Assembly: GCA_947501315.1 (NCBI GenBank) | Contig: CANMXH010000155.1 | Span: 1-5,372, forward strand | From: Caulobacteraceae bacterium | Lineage (GTDB): Bacteria; Pseudomonadota; Alphaproteobacteria; Caulobacterales; Caulobacteraceae | DNA length: 5,372 nt | Direction: 5' to 3' | Part shown: positions 5,000 to 5,372 of the stretch, piece by piece | How the letters are laid out: each line of letters begins with the position of its first letter | Numbering within the stretch: the first letter of the stretch is position 1 | Program-made: the position numbers and the translations under genes | The notes under the pieces: generated by a model | Database searches by the model: none | What the model saw: only the letters and a program-made list of their open reading frames with translations | Told to the model about the DNA's origin: nothing

Positions 5000-5372
5000 A
5001 TGATAAATCCTTGCCTCAGATGCACGGTGGACCAGAACTGCTGTCGGGACCTGCATGGGCTTCTTTTGAATGAAGCCGAGTATCAACGCCATTTCGCAGG
5101 ACGGTCAGACCATCTGTCGATCGCGCGAGCCGGTCGCGTTTATCGATTGTCTTCAAATGGACAGGGGCCCTGCCCGAATTGGGACATGGGGTGCACGATC
5201 CATGCCGATCGGCCCATGGATTGTGCGCTTTACCCCTATACGATCGGGAACATCTTCGAGGAAAAAGGGAAGGTCTACGCGACCTATCACAGCCGCACGG
5301 AATGTCCTCTGAGCGCAGAGATCATTCAGCCCAGACAGCAAGCTGAACAGCTGATCCGCGACTTCCTGAAGC
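5000..5372 (+). CDS. YkgJ-type (CxxCxxCC) cysteine-cluster protein, 3' end beyond the window
   Basis: The frame opens at ATG 5000, four codons after an in-frame TAG (4988-4990), so the start is well fixed. It runs without a stop to the window edge (124 codons plus one base). The translation has the pattern of the YkgJ/CxxCxxCC family, thought to chelate zinc or iron and sometimes called Fe-S oxidoreductases. It shows CLRC (Cys5, Cys8), NCCRDL (Cys14, Cys15), LLLNEAEY (21-28), GPCPNWDMGCTIHADRPMDC (56-75; Cys58, Cys65, Cys75), ALYPY (76-80) and Cys102 in TECPL. That makes eight cysteines. No signal peptide is present, so it is probably cytoplasmic. Codons rare in the neighbouring genes (ATA, AGA, CTT, TTG, TCA) are used freely. 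Three 60-base lines I counted have 50-55 percent G+C, against 68-87 percent in two sampled from pgi. Recent transfer is possible. No strong ribosome binding site is seen. Biochemical role unknown. Confidence 0.85.
   Translation, partial: MINPCLRCTVDQNCCRDLHGLLLNEAEYQRHFAGRSDHLSIARAGRVYRLSSNGQGPCPNWDMGCTIHADRPMDCALYPYTIGNIFEEKGKVYATYHSRTECPLSAEIIQPRQQAEQLIRDFLK

Noticed and set aside
4699..5025. A 108-codon minus-strand frame across the region after pgi
   Set aside because: It overlaps the 3' end of pgi and the start of the YkgJ-type gene, is rich in Pro/Arg/Ser, and has no start signal or domain.
5070..5312. An 80-codon plus-strand frame and a 62-codon minus-strand frame (5153-5341) at the right edge
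   Set aside because: Both are out of frame with the cysteine-cluster gene at 5000-5372, whose conserved motifs explain this stretch.

Overview
The window is high-GC, gene-dense bacterial chromosome, most likely from an alphaproteobacterium of the Caulobacterales (Brevundimonas/Caulobacter type). That assignment is inference. It rests on the very GC-rich codon use of the main genes, a ScsB-like membrane thiol reductase, genes without clear Shine-Dalgarno sequences, and GANTC (CcrM-type) sites placed in a promoter palindrome. No rRNA, tRNA, CRISPR array, transposase or phage structural gene was found.

Layout from left to right. (1) Positions 1-1659 (+) hold the 3' part of a DsbD/ScsB-type protein-disulfide reductase: the end of a periplasmic domain, about eight membrane segments and a C-terminal thioredoxin domain. 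Its 5' end lies outside the window. (2) Positions 1678-1727 form a strong hairpin between two convergent genes, probably a REP-like repeat or a two-way terminator. (3) Positions 1741-2289 (-) encode an unusually tryptophan-rich protein of unknown function with an N-terminal helix-turn-helix. (4) Positions 2290-2630 have no gene but carry a 46-bp, nearly perfect inverted repeat (arms 2363-2408 and 2531-2576). Both arms are built from the same 9-bp units (CACGAAGGN), and the 122-bp centre holds small hairpins. (5) Positions 2631-3119 (-) encode a small, probably exported protein of unknown function. (6) Positions 3120-3209 are a compact divergent promoter region with two dyads, one carrying a GANTC site in each arm. 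(7) Positions 3210-4835 (+) encode a complete glucose-6-phosphate isomerase (pgi). (8) Positions 4836-4999 are intergenic, and base composition drops sharply from about 4920. (9) Positions 5000-5372 (+) hold the start of a YkgJ-type cysteine-cluster protein that runs off the right edge.

The genes do not form one pathway. DsbD/ScsB carries reducing power from the cytoplasm to the envelope, and Pgi interconverts glucose-6-phosphate and fructose-6-phosphate. The two small minus-strand genes have unknown roles. The YkgJ-type gene is AT-richer and uses codons that are rare in its neighbours, so it may be a later arrival or the edge of an accessory region. I see no clear new multi-gene system. The most unusual structures are the inverted-repeat element at 2363-2576, the GANTC palindrome at 3127-3145, and the compositional break leading into the YkgJ-type gene.
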